Shown piece by piece: positions 26,753-34,960 of a stretch of 64,000 bases of DNA (the stretch's first letter is position 1; every line of letters begins with the position of its first letter). The DNA lies in the NCBI GenBank assembly GCA_050953425.1, contig JBMNMQ010000003.1, positions 372,001 through 436,000 on the forward strand, written 5' to 3'. The position numbers and the translations under genes were made by a program. The notes beneath the pieces are model-generated. The model did no database searches, had not been told where the DNA came from, and saw only the letters and a program-made list of their open reading frames with translations. This stretch comes from RUG100 sp050953425 (GTDB taxonomy: Bacteria > Bacillota > Clostridia > Peptostreptococcales > Anaerovoracaceae).

Positions 26753-28000
26753 ATGAAAAAACGTTTGTGGATTTTCTCACTCATTTTCTGCCTGATCTGC
26801 GGTCTGATGCCGGGCCTGGCGCTGGCGGACAGCGGCGAAGCGGGCACCGGCAGCAGCGATGTGAAGATTCATCTGCAGGTGGACGGCCGGGCCTGCCGGG
26901 ACGGTGACGTCGTGACAGCGTATCGCAGCGCGGGAAGCGACGCGGGACATCCGGTGACCCTGACGGCCGAAATTGAAAACAATCAGGCGCACTATCTATA
27001 CTATCTCTACGAGAGCGGCCGGGAAGAGCCGATTTTCCTGTCGTACGACAGTGACCGGTTTGACGTTCAAATCAACCCGCGCGCAGCTGCTTACACCTTC
27101 AAGGTCATTGCTGGCGGTCGCGTTCTCGCCTCCGCTTCGCTGCGGTTTGTTCTCAAGCCGGCGATGGAACTTGATTTTCAGGCGAAAAAACTGTCGGGCG
27201 GTCGTCTGCAGATGAAGGCTCTGCCTTCCGGCGGCACGGGGAAGTATACTTATCAGTGGACGATCAGCGGACAGGATCATCCGTTTTCCGACCGGCAGAC
27301 CGTGACCGTAAAGCCGCCCAGGGGGAAGACGACGTACCATGTAACCGTGGAAGACGGGGACAGTACACGGAAACACGAATATGAATTTTCCAACGGCGGC
27401 AGTAGTTCCGGCGGCAGCACGACGGCTTCCGCGTCCTTTCTCCGCCTGTTCGCAAAATCCGTCGGCAGCAGCAGAGAAAAGCTGACCTGGAATCGGATCC
27501 CGGGCGCCGGCGGTTATGAAATCTACTGTGCCCGTTACGGGGAAAAACTGAAAAAAGTCAAAACACTTCGGGGTGCCGGGAGCTGCAAATACACGAAAAC
27601 CGGTCTCAAAAAGGGCGGCGAGTACAGGTATCGGGTCAAGGCGTATCGCACCGTCGGCGGACACAAGATCTATGCGGCCGTGTCCGATGTCAGCATTGCG
27701 ATTGCCGGCGGTGCCAACCGCACCTACACGGATCCCGGCAGCATCGAGCTCTTTGTCGGCAAGCTGACGATGCAGGTCGGCGAGACGCAGCGTGTTTCCG
27801 CCAGCGTCGGCAGGATGGTGAAGCACAGGAAGCTGCTGCCGCAGAGCCACGTGGCGCGCTGCCGCTATCGGACGGATGACAGCCGGGTGGCGGTGGTCAG
27901 CAGCAGCGGCCGGGTCACGGCGAAGAAAGCCGGCAGCTGCCGGATCTATGCCTATGCTGCCAGCGGTCTTGCGATCAGCGAGAAGATCACCGTGAAGTAA
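26753..28000 (+). CDS. Secreted FnIII/BIG2-type surface protein
   Basis: A 415-residue exported protein. The signal peptide is MKKRLWIFSLIFCLICGLMP ending near ALA-DS. It then has beta-rich regions, one with a PKD/SprB-like repeat (GGTGKYTYQWTISG), a fibronectin-III-like domain (EKLTWNRIPGAGGYEIYCAR) and a final BIG2-like module (DDSRVAVVSSSGRVTAKKAG). The ATG 26753 follows GAAGGGA; an earlier in-frame start eight codons upstream is less likely. No enzyme motif is seen. It shares the FnIII module with the subtilase at 15743 and the protein at 21889. Confidence 0.75.
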   Translation: MKKRLWIFSLIFCLICGLMPGLALADSGEAGTGSSDVKIHLQVDGRACRDGDVVTAYRSAGSDAGHPVTLTAEIENNQAHYLYYLYESGREEPIFLSYDSDRFDVQINPRAAAYTFKVIAGGRVLASASLRFVLKPAMELDFQAKKLSGGRLQMKALPSGGTGKYTYQWTISGQDHPFSDRQTVTVKPPRGKTTYHVTVEDGDSTRKHEYEFSNGGSSSGGSTTASASFLRLFAKSVGSSREKLTWNRIPGAGGYEIYCARYGEKLKKVKTLRGAGSCKYTKTGLKKGGEYRYRVKAYRTVGGHKIYAAVSDVSIAIAGGANRTYTDPGSIELFVGKLTMQVGETQRVSASVGRMVKHRKLLPQSHVARCRYRTDDSRVAVVSSSGRVTAKKAGSCRIYAYAASGLAISEKITVK

Positions 28001-28020
28001 TCCGGTCGGCCGCGCAGCCG

Positions 28021-28545
28021 TCAGCGCTTTCCTCTCAGGAAGGTGTTGTCGTGTGCCTGCGGCCGCAGACGGTATCCCCGGGCGATCAGCGTATCGGCCT
28101 TGAGGGCGACCAGATTGACGTCGGAGTGCAGCGCACAGGCGATCTGCTGGGCGTCAAAGCCCTCCGCGCAGCAGGTCAGAAATGCCTCGTCATCGAGCGC
28201 CGCCTGGGCGGCGAAGACGTTGGCTTCGTACTCCATGCGGCTGCTGGCCATGTTGAAAATTTCAAATTCCTGAAAGCCGCCGGCCGCCGTCGCCTCGCGG
28301 CGGTGCAGCGTATCGTGGCCGATTTCGTGCAGCAGAACGATGTCCTTCATCACCGGATGCAGATCCTGCTTGACGAAGATGAAGCGGTTGCGCTGAATAA
28401 TCTTGTAGGCGCCGCGCTGACGGTGAAACGGGCACTCCAGAATAACGATTCCGAGTTCGTCGGCGATTTTGCGCGGATCGCGGCTGCCGCAGCGGTCGAC
28501 GATGCGGCTGGCTGTCTGCACAATCTGTGTGGATTCGATCGGCAT
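28021..28545 (-). CDS. ImmA/IrrE family metallopeptidase
   Basis: A 174-residue zinc metallopeptidase of the ImmA/IrrE family. The HExxH motif is His73-Glu74-Ile-Gly-His77 in LLHEIGHDTL. Family members cleave or inactivate a partner repressor of the XRE type after DNA damage, as in ICEBs1 (ImmA/ImmR) and Deinococcus (IrrE/DdrO). The start has GGGAGG. It lies 15 bases downstream of an XRE regulator on the same strand, the expected partner. This supports a damage-induced antirepressor role for the divergent dinB operon. Confidence 0.9.
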   Translation of the reverse strand: MPIESTQIVQTASRIVDRCGSRDPRKIADELGIVILECPFHRQRGAYKIIQRNRFIFVKQDLHPVMKDIVLLHEIGHDTLHRREATAAGGFQEFEIFNMASSRMEYEANVFAAQAALDDEAFLTCCAEGFDAQQIACALHSDVNLVALKADTLIARGYRLRPQAHDNTFLRGKR

Positions 28546-28560
28546 ACCGCGGACCTCCCT

Positions 28561-29208
28561 TCACTGTTCGTGCTTGTCGTCCGCTGCGTTCCGCGCCGCA
28601 TCTCGTGCCGCAGCCCGCGCCGTATCTCGTGCCGCAGCCCGCGCCGTATCTCGTGCCGCAGCCCGCGCCGTATCTCGTGCCGCAGCCCGCGCCGCATCTC
28701 GCGCCGCATCTCGCGCCGTATTCCGTGCTGCATTCCGCGCCGCAGTCAGCGGCGCGTTTTGTTCTGCATCCTGCGCCGCCTTCCGCACACTGTCCCGCTC
28801 CTCGCCGGAGCGGTATTTTTTCGGCGTGTATTTGCGGTTTCTCTCCTTGGCGATCCAGTAGGCGTCCTGGATCGCTTTCATCATGACGTCCATATCCTCT
28901 TCCGCCAGCTCGCCGCCGGCGAAGAGACCGGTGATCTCCTCCATCAGCTCCTCCGCCTGGCGGGCGCCGCGGGCGCCGTACTTCGCCGCCGCGGCGGCGA
29001 TGAATTCGTCGTTCTCGTTGCGCAGGTGATCGGGATTGACGTCGAGAAGGCGGGCCAGTACGGTGTAGACCTCGCGGTTCTGCGGATAGGTCTTTCCCTT
29101 CTCGTAGTTGGAGATGGTGTTGACGCCGAGGCCGGCCTGCTGTGCCAGCTCGGCCTGCGTCCAGCCCTTTTCCAGCCGGTATTTGCGAAGCTTTTCGCCG
29201 AATGTCAT
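28561..29208 (-). CDS. XRE family repressor with an Ala-Arg repeat tail
   Basis: A 215-residue regulator with an N-terminal Cro/CI-type helix-turn-helix (GWTQAELAQQAGLGVNTISNYEKGKTYP, about 16-43), a middle helical region, and a C-terminal tail from about 150 made of 8-residue units RDTARAAA. The tail is encoded by 24-bp DNA repeats and would be a long, strongly basic helix. ATG 29208 has GGAGGAA upstream; the frame is open far upstream, but the divergent promoters there set the gene start. It is the likely repressor of its own gene and dinB, acting at three CAATCNGTTTGTG operators, with ImmA as antirepressor. Confidence 0.88.
   Translation of the reverse strand: MTFGEKLRKYRLEKGWTQAELAQQAGLGVNTISNYEKGKTYPQNREVYTVLARLLDVNPDHLRNENDEFIAAAAAKYGARGARQAEELMEEITGLFAGGELAEEDMDVMMKAIQDAYWIAKERNRKYTPKKYRSGEERDSVRKAAQDAEQNAPLTAARNAARNTARDAARDAARAAARDTARAAARDTARAAARDTARAAARDAARNAADDKHEQ
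28595..28738 (-). repeat. 24-bp coding repeats in the XRE tail
   Basis: Four 24-bp units of GCCGTATCTCGTGCCGCAGC-type followed by 12-bp half units. All are in frame and encode an alternating Ala/Arg-rich helix. Confidence 0.85.
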
Positions 29209-29267
29209 GGTATGTATTCCTCCTCTGTCTGCTTCCTCTTTCGCCTGTGCGAATGCACAGGCACTCA

Positions 29268-29280
29268 CAATCCGTTTGTG
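29268..29280. promoter_or_regulatory. Operator repeat 1 (XRE site)
   Basis: CAATCCGTTTGTG, a direct repeat of the two sites at 29310 and 29342. The centre-to-centre distance to site 2 is 42 bases, about four DNA turns. Confidence 0.7.
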
Positions 29281-29299
29281 CATATCTGCGGATTTTCGC

Positions 29300-29328
29300 T
29301 TGACAGACGCAATCGGTTTGTGTATTAT
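29300..29328 (+). promoter_or_regulatory. dinB: dinB promoter with operator 2 in its spacer
   Basis: TTGACA (29300-29305) and TATTAT (29323-29328) are 17 bases apart. The operator CAATCGGTTTGTG (29310-29322) fills the spacer exactly, so a bound repressor would block RNA polymerase. Confidence 0.85.
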
Positions 29329-29341
29329 AGAAGCGAACCGG

Positions 29342-29388
29342 CAATCGGTTTGTGAGTTCATTATAAAACCATTTGCGGATATCGTCAA
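29342..29388 (-). promoter_or_regulatory. XRE gene promoter with operator 3 at its start site
   Basis: Reading the minus strand, TTGACG (29388-29383) and TATAAT (29365-29360) are 17 bases apart. Operator 3, CAATCGGTTTGTG (29342-29354), covers the predicted start site near 29353 and also lies just downstream of the dinB start. One repressor site can therefore control both directions. Confidence 0.85.
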
Positions 29389-29403
29389 GAGGAGGCGTGA
29401 AAA

Positions 29404-30639
29404 TTGGGACGAGCGATTCTCCATTGTGACATGAATAATTTTTACGCGAGCGTAGAGTGCATGCGTCAGCCGTGGCTGCGGCCGCACGCGGTGGCGGTCG
29501 GCGGTTCGGTCGATCAGCGTCACGGCATCATCCTGGCCAAGAACTACCGGGCCAAAGCCTGCGGCGTCAAAACCGGCGAGGCCCTCTGGGAGGCGCGGCG
29601 GAAATGTCCGGATCTGCTGGTTGTGCCGCCGCACTACGAGCAGTATGTCAGGTACTCCAAACTGGCGCGGGAGATCTACAGCCGCTATACCGATCAGGTG
29701 GAGCCGTACGGGATGGATGAGTGCTGGCTCGATGTCAGCGGCTGCGAGGGCCTTTTCGGCACTCCGGAGGAGATTGCGGAGGAGATCCGCCGGACCGTGC
29801 GCTTTGAGCTCGGTCTGACCATTTCCGTCGGCGTCTCCTTCAACAAGATCTTTGCCAAGCTGGGATCCGACATGAAAAAACCGGATGCGGTGACGGTCAT
29901 CGACAGGGCGTCGTTTCGGGCCGAGGTCTGGCCGCTGCCGGTCGGCGATCTGCTGGGCGTCGGCCGCTCGACACAGCGTCTGCTGCATCGTTATTATATA
30001 GAAACGATCGGCGATCTGGCCCGCGCCGATCCGGGCTTTCTCCGTCGGCGTCTGGGTAAAAACGGGGTCGTTCTCTGGCACTACGCCAACGGCGGCGATG
30101 TTTCCCGCGTCGCGCGGCGGGATTTCGTCTCGCCGATCAAGAGCATCGGCCACGGCATTACCACCGTTGCCGATCTGCGGCGGCCGGAGGAGGTATGGGC
30201 GGTGATGCTGGAACTGGCGCAGGAGGTGGGCCATCGTCTGCGGGTGCACGGCCTCTGCGCCGCCGGCGTCGCGGTTTCGGTGCGCGACAACGAGCTGCAG
30301 ACGCGGCAGTGGCAGAGCGGACTGGATCTGCCGACGCAGTCGGCGCTGCTGCTCGCCCGCGCCGCCTTTGCGCTCTTTATGCGACGCTATAACTGGCCGC
30401 GGGCGATTCGCGCGGTGACGGTGCGTGCGATTCGGCTGGTGCCGCAGGAGGAGCCGCTGCAGATCGGCCTGTTTGCGGATGTGGAGGAAAAAGACGGCTG
30501 GGAACGGCTGGAGCACTGCGTGGATCGCATTCGCGGCCGCTTCTGCGGCGCGGCGGTGCGTCCCGCCGCTGTCCTGCGGGATCTGAAGATGCCGCCGCAC
30601 AGCCAGCCCGTCACGATGCCGACGGGGCTGGTGCGCTGA
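29404..30639 (+). CDS. dinB: DNA polymerase IV (Y-family)
   Basis: A 411-residue translesion DNA polymerase. Catalytic carboxylates are visible in ILHCDMNNFYASVE (Asp9) and GMDECWLDVSG (the DE pair near 104). The helix-hairpin-helix region (PVGDLLGVGRSTQRLLHRYYIETIGDL) and the little-finger domain follow. It starts with TTG at 29404, eight bases after GGAGG. Its promoter carries XRE operators and it is divergent from the XRE-ImmA pair, so expression is predicted to rise when ImmA removes the repressor. Two small genes follow on the same strand. Confidence 0.92.
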   Translation: MGRAILHCDMNNFYASVECMRQPWLRPHAVAVGGSVDQRHGIILAKNYRAKACGVKTGEALWEARRKCPDLLVVPPHYEQYVRYSKLAREIYSRYTDQVEPYGMDECWLDVSGCEGLFGTPEEIAEEIRRTVRFELGLTISVGVSFNKIFAKLGSDMKKPDAVTVIDRASFRAEVWPLPVGDLLGVGRSTQRLLHRYYIETIGDLARADPGFLRRRLGKNGVVLWHYANGGDVSRVARRDFVSPIKSIGHGITTVADLRRPEEVWAVMLELAQEVGHRLRVHGLCAAGVAVSVRDNELQTRQWQSGLDLPTQSALLLARAAFALFMRRYNWPRAIRAVTVRAIRLVPQEEPLQIGLFADVEEKDGWERLEHCVDRIRGRFCGAAVRPAAVLRDLKMPPHSQPVTMPTGLVR

Positions 30640-30742
30640 AAGGCGTGCCGGCGGGCCGGACGGAAAGCCCGGGCAGAACAGAGAACACCGGAAAAAGACA
30701 CCGGGACAGGACAGGGGTATGAAATACAAGGAGTTGAGAACG

Positions 30743-30997
30743 ATGAAAACATCAGCACGCCGCAAGGTGTATGTGGACGTCGAAGTGACCCATCACCGGG
30801 ACGGCACGGCGCATCCCGACGTGATCATCTTTGAAGACGGCGTCAAGTATGAGGTGGATCGGGTAACCCGCTGCTGCCGGGCCGCTTCCACCAGGGCAGG
30901 AGGTACCGGTCTGCGCTATACGGTGATGGTGCGCGGCACCGAGGCGTATCTCTTTGACGAGGGCAACGGCAGGTGGTTCGTAGAGGCGAAGACCTGA
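30743..30997 (+). CDS. Small protein of the dinB operon
   Basis: An 84-residue protein starting at ATG 30743 after AAGGAG; an ATG eight codons earlier is possible. It has the pattern VDVEVTHHRDGTAHPDVIIF, EDGVKYEVDRV, RYTVMVRG and a C-terminal YLFDEGNGRWFVEAK. Proteins with this layout often sit beside Y-family polymerases, and it recalls DUF6504, which occurs with ImuB/DnaE2 mutasomes. It may be a polymerase accessory factor. That role is inferred from position and resemblance only. Confidence 0.7.
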   Translation: MKTSARRKVYVDVEVTHHRDGTAHPDVIIFEDGVKYEVDRVTRCCRAASTRAGGTGLRYTVMVRGTEAYLFDEGNGRWFVEAKT

Positions 30998-31384
30998 GAT
31001 ACGGCCGGCGTCATCGCAGGTGCCGGCGGCAGACAAAAGAATACGGGCGGCTGCCTGCACCTGTTCATACCGGGTCGTTTTGATATGCGTCCCGGTATTT
31101 TGCGTATCCGATTTCCTTCGCTGCTGCCATTTTCCCGCACTCGCCGCATGCAGTTACGGCACGTGGCGGCCGGGCAGCACGCAGATTGAATCGGACGCGG
31201 CGTACGGGCGGCGGCGCGGCGGCGCGGAAACCGTGCAGCAAAGAACGGGTGTCGCTGCCGCCCGGACCGGGTCGGCGGCGGGGAATCAGTCCGATTTAAG
31301 GGACAGGATTTCTGCTACAGTAGCATTGAAAGATAGAGAAAGAGGAGAAGGGAAGAATCGGCAGATCCGGAAGGAGGAGCGAAA
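30998..31384. other. Intergenic region before the HIRAN gene
   Basis: About 385 bases without a supported gene. TTTAAGGGACAGGATTTCTG near 31296 precedes the HIRAN gene, but no clear promoter pair could be set. Confidence 0.3.
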
Positions 31385-31786
31385 ATGAAAGCGAAGAAGA
31401 ACAGGAAAGAAAAGAAAGCGAAGATTTATTTCACGATCGCCGGCACGAAGTATTTCCACGGCCGGGAATTCTTTGAAGCAGGACAGACGGTGCGGCTGGT
31501 CAAGGAGCCGGACAACGAGGCGGATCATGAGGCCATCAAAGTTGAAATGAAAGGACTCGGACAGGTCGGATATGTTGCCAACAGTCCGTATACCGTCATC
31601 GGTGAAAGCTGGAGTGCCGGCAGGATCTACGACCGGATCGGAGAAACGGCCGTCGGCAAGGTGCTCTTTGTCACCGGACACGGCATTCTCTGTCGGCTGC
31701 GGCGGGAGGACGCGGACACAAAGAACGTCGTCGGGACGTCGGAGGATCTGCAAGAACGGGAACCGGCTGCGGCGGCAGAGCAGTAG
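31385..31786 (+). CDS. HIRAN domain protein
   Basis: A 133-residue protein that is almost entirely a HIRAN domain: FTIAGTKYFHGREFFEAGQTVRLVKEPDNEADHEAIKVEM followed by QVGYVANSPYTV. HIRAN domains bind single-stranded 3' DNA ends and are found in stalled-fork remodelling helicases and in stand-alone bacterial proteins. ATG 31385 follows AAGGAGGAG. Standing in line with dinB and its accessory gene, it may recognise damaged or stalled DNA. The N-terminus is very basic (MKAKKNRKEKKAK). Confidence 0.85.
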   Translation: MKAKKNRKEKKAKIYFTIAGTKYFHGREFFEAGQTVRLVKEPDNEADHEAIKVEMKGLGQVGYVANSPYTVIGESWSAGRIYDRIGETAVGKVLFVTGHGILCRLRREDADTKNVVGTSEDLQEREPAAAAEQ

Positions 31787-31799
31787 AAGGATTGCCCGA

Positions 31800-31916
31800 A
31801 TGAACGAAGGAAAATTCGCCGCATCGGCAGGCGCGTTTTTGCACGGATGTGCCGGAGTGAATGAGGAGGAATGCGTCGGCGCGACAGTATTTCACACCGG
31901 CGCGGGCAGCGTCTGA
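31800..31916 (+). CDS. Possible 38-residue protein after the HIRAN gene
   Basis: A short frame 13 bases after the HIRAN stop, with AAGGA ten bases before ATG 31800 and a strong terminator 14 bases after its stop. The product has two cysteines (FLHGCAGV and EEECVGAT) and no known family. The position inside the transcription unit supports it, but the short length leaves doubt. Confidence 0.35.
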   Translation: MNEGKFAASAGAFLHGCAGVNEEECVGATVFHTGAGSV

Positions 31917-31930
31917 ATGGCTGCCGGCAG

Positions 31931-31973
31931 CGGCCGAATACCGGATTGATCCGGTATCCGGCCGTTATTTTTA
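31931..31973 (+). terminator. Intrinsic terminator of the dinB/HIRAN side
   Basis: CGGCCG-A-ATACCGGA pairs with TCCGGTAT-C-CGGCCG around a TTGA loop (one mismatch), followed by TTATTTTTA. Confidence 0.85.
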
Positions 31974-32292
31974 TGAGCACGGAACTCCCGGCCTTCCCGC
32001 TGGCGACACGGCGACGATGCGGAACGGGGCTCTTTTCGGCTTGAGAACACGATGCTTATTCTTTTGCGCCCTCCGAGTCCCGATCCGCGGACCGTGCGGG
32101 TTTGCACCGCCTGCGGACTGACTGCGCGCTCGGATTCACCGCAGTACGGGGTTACCGCCGATTCGGACTCACTGCAGCATCGAGGCTGCCGCGGGATCGG
32201 ATCCACTGTGGATTTCTCTATTTACCTATATTTTTATAGGAACTTATGATATTATCAACTTGTTCTGATATCTGTACAAGAGAGGAGTTCAC
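31974..32292. other. Intergenic region with an operator-like palindrome
   Basis: About 320 bases without a supported gene; it holds short imperfect repeats of GATTCRSACTCACYGCAG near 32130-32180. At the right end TTTACC (32221) and TATGAT (32245-32250) form a promoter with an 18-base spacer, and the palindrome CCTATATTTTTATAGG (32225-32240) occupies that spacer. Confidence 0.5.
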
Positions 32293-33357
32293 ATGAAAAA
32301 AGCATTTGCAAAGAAGCTGTCCGTGCTTCTGGCTCTGACGACAGCGGTGACCATGCTGCTGCCGGCCGCGGCTTCCGCGGAGAGCAAATTCAGGATGACG
32401 TGGTATAATGTTGGGGCGGGCGATTGTGCCTGTATTCAGTTCCCCAACGGCAAGACGGCTGTCATCGATGCCGGCACGCAGAAGCGAGGTCGGACGGTGG
32501 CCGGCAAAATGAAGAAAAAAGGCATTGAAACGATCGATTATCTGATCAGCAGTCATCCGGACGCAGATCACTGCGGCGGCATGACGGCCATGTTCGCTTC
32601 GTTTCAGGTAAAGAATTTCTATTATCCCGACGATGCGCCATACGATACCAGGACGGCCAGAAGCGTGATCGCTGCCGCCGACCGCGAACCGGGGTGTCAG
32701 AAGATCCATCCGCAGCGCGGTACGGTCATCCGTGAAGGCGGCGCGACAGTAAAGTTCGTCCAGGCCGATCGAAACTATTCCACCGATAATGAAGACAGTT
32801 TGATCGAGTATATCCACTACGGAAGGCTGGATATTCTGACCTGCGGCGATGCTGAAAAAGGAGCGGAAAAAGCGGCGGAACGGCATAACGTGGATATTTT
32901 GGAACTCCCGCATCACGGTTCCCGCTATTCCACTTCCGCCGGATTTATCCGCCGTTTTGACCCCGAGCGCGTGGTTGTCAGCACGGACGGACATAAATAC
33001 GGCCACCCGAATAAAGCGGTGTTCAGCCGTTTGAAGGCCTATGACAGGCATATCAAAGTGTATCGCACCGACAAGAAGGGCGATATCACTGCCGCAGCGA
33101 CGCGGACAGGCTGGACCATGTCCAAGTCCGGCGTCAATGTTTCGAAATACGTAAAAAAAGTACATCATACGAAACATAAGCACAAGAAAAAGAAACGGCA
33201 TCCGAGCCGCTCGGGCCGCTATGTCTATATTACTCCCAGCGGTTCCAAGTATCATAAGCGCAGCTGCCCGACGCTTTCCCGGTCGCGTCATCTGACAAAG
33301 CTGACCAGGGCACAGGCAAAACGGAAGGGATACAAGGCCTGCAAGGTGTGCTTCTGA
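32293..33357 (+). CDS. Secreted ComEC-like metallo-beta-lactamase-fold hydrolase
   Basis: A 354-residue exported protein. After a signal peptide (LSVLLALTTAVTMLLPAAASA) comes a metallo-beta-lactamase fold of the ComEC/Rec2 C-terminal type with YNVGAGDCACIQF, SHPDADHCGGM and LELPHHGSRYSTSAGF. A Lys/His-rich linker (about 285-305) leads to a small C-terminal domain with YHKRSCPTLSRSRH and KACKVC, like zinc-binding modules attached to secreted nucleases. A role in degrading extracellular nucleic acid is plausible. GAGGAG precedes the ATG. The promoter contains a palindrome between its -35 and -10 boxes. Confidence 0.85.
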   Translation: MKKAFAKKLSVLLALTTAVTMLLPAAASAESKFRMTWYNVGAGDCACIQFPNGKTAVIDAGTQKRGRTVAGKMKKKGIETIDYLISSHPDADHCGGMTAMFASFQVKNFYYPDDAPYDTRTARSVIAAADREPGCQKIHPQRGTVIREGGATVKFVQADRNYSTDNEDSLIEYIHYGRLDILTCGDAEKGAEKAAERHNVDILELPHHGSRYSTSAGFIRRFDPERVVVSTDGHKYGHPNKAVFSRLKAYDRHIKVYRTDKKGDITAAATRTGWTMSKSGVNVSKYVKKVHHTKHKHKKKKRHPSRSGRYVYITPSGSKYHKRSCPTLSRSRHLTKLTRAQAKRKGYKACKVCF

Positions 33358-33364
33358 ATGCATT

Positions 33365-33400
33365 CCTGTGCTGTGCGGCAGGAAGACCGCACAGCACAGG
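33365..33400 (+). terminator. Strong hairpin after the secreted hydrolase
   Basis: A perfect 14-bp stem (CCTGTGCTGTGCGG, 33365-33378, with its complement 33387-33400) and an 8-base loop, eight bases after the stop codon. It lacks a T run, so it may act as an mRNA end stabiliser or weak terminator. Confidence 0.45.
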
Positions 33401-33475
33401 TACCACCGATACAGTGAGGTATGAATGCCGCACGCAGGCGGCGGATCGAAACGTGAGAAGAGGAAGGAGCGAACC

Positions 33476-34591
33476 ATGCATCGCGAAAAGAGAATCATTC
33501 GCACCAGCATCATCGGCATTGCCGCCAACGTGCTGCTGGCGGCGTTCAAGGCGGTGATCGGTACGCTGACCCACTCGGTGGCCATCACCCTCGATGCGGT
33601 CAACAATCTCAGCGATGCCCTGTCGTCGCTGATCACCATCATCGGCACCAGGCTGGCCGCGAAGGAACCGGACAAGAAACATCCTCTGGGCTACGGCCGG
33701 GTAGAGTACCTCAGCGCCGCCGTGATCTCCGTCATCATTCTCTACGCCGGCATCTCCTCGCTGGTCGAGTCGATCAAGAAGATCCTGCACCCGACGGTGC
33801 CGGACTACTCGACGATCGCCCTGGTGATCATCGCCGTGGCGGTCGGCGTGAAAATCGCCCTCGGCCTCTACGTGCAGAAGCAGGGGCGGGAGACCGATTC
33901 CGGTGCACTGATCGCTTCCGGAAAGGACGCGATGTTCGACTCGATCATCTCCGCTTCCACGCTGGCGGCGGCTGCCGTCTACCTTCTTTCCGGCATTCGC
34001 CTCGAGGCCTGGCTCGGCGCCGTCATCGCAGTTGTCATCATCAAAGCCGGTCTCGACAGTCTCATCGAGACGATCAGCGAAATTCTCGGCGAGCGCCTGG
34101 ATCCGGCGCTTTCGCGCGCCGTCAAGGAGACGATCGCCGGCTTCCCGGAGGTCCTCGGCGTCTACGATCTCATCATCAACAATTACGGCCCCAGCCGCCG
34201 CATCGGCTCGGTGCACGTGGAGCTGCCCGATGACATGAACGTCTACGACCTGGACGACCTTGAATACCGCATCGTGCAGAAGGTGTTTCACGAACACCGG
34301 GTGGTGCTGACCGGGATTTCTGTCTATGCGATGCATTCGCAGGATCCGGAGGAAGCGAAGATGCGCGACAGCATCCTCGAGATCACCGGGCGGCACAAAG
34401 AAGTGATCGAAACGCACGGCTTTCACCTCGACCGGGAGAACCGGGTCATTCGCTTTGACATCATCGTCGATTTCAATCTCCGCGGCCATGAAACCCGGCA
34501 GCAGATCTATGACCGCGTTGTGCGGGAGGTGCAGCAGCGCTATCCGGATTACACGCTGCAGGTGATTCTCGACTACGACGTTTCGGACTGA
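33476..34591 (+). CDS. Cation diffusion facilitator metal transporter
   Basis: A 371-residue CDF-family metal/proton antiporter. It has six membrane segments with the metal-site region HSVAITLDAVNNLSDALSS and the motif KKHPLGYGRVEYLSA, then a longer cytoplasmic C-terminal region with DFNLRGHE. CDF proteins export Zn, Mn, Fe or related ions; specificity cannot be read safely. The ATG at 33476 follows AGGAAGGAG. The C-terminal domain is longer than in short CDF proteins such as CzcD. Confidence 0.9.
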   Translation: MHREKRIIRTSIIGIAANVLLAAFKAVIGTLTHSVAITLDAVNNLSDALSSLITIIGTRLAAKEPDKKHPLGYGRVEYLSAAVISVIILYAGISSLVESIKKILHPTVPDYSTIALVIIAVAVGVKIALGLYVQKQGRETDSGALIASGKDAMFDSIISASTLAAAAVYLLSGIRLEAWLGAVIAVVIIKAGLDSLIETISEILGERLDPALSRAVKETIAGFPEVLGVYDLIINNYGPSRRIGSVHVELPDDMNVYDLDDLEYRIVQKVFHEHRVVLTGISVYAMHSQDPEEAKMRDSILEITGRHKEVIETHGFHLDRENRVIRFDIIVDFNLRGHETRQQIYDRVVREVQQRYPDYTLQVILDYDVSD

Positions 34592-34960
34592 GCGGCGCTT
34601 TTCCGGAAGCCCGGCTGTGCGGCACTTTTTCTTAGGCCCGGCTGTCCGGGTGCTTTGCGGAGGCCCGGCTGTCCGGGTGCTTTTTCGAAGGTTCGGCTGT
34701 CCAGGTGTTTACGGAGGCCCGGCTGTCCGGGTGCCTTTTCGAAGACTCCGGCTTCCGGTTGCATTTGCCGCGCCGGCGGGGTAAGATAGGAACAGCAGAA
34801 GGCTGCCGCGGTGCGCTGCAGAATGCTCTGCGCCGCCTGCCCGAACAGAGTGCGGGTATGACCGGGCACGACCGGGAATGACCGGGCACGACCGGGAATG
34901 ACCGGGCACGACCGGGCGGGGCAGGTCGACAGGCCGCGGAAAGCCGAGGAAGGGGAGTGT
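34592..34960. repeat. Two tandem repeat arrays between CDF and kinase genes
   Basis: At 34606-34740, five units of about 27 bp carry CCCGGCTGTCCGGG, a small hairpin, most followed by TTT, like serial weak terminators. At 34861-34917, three 20-bp units of ACCGGGCACGACCGGGAATG follow directly upstream of the kinase ribosome site. No gene lies here. Confidence 0.75.
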
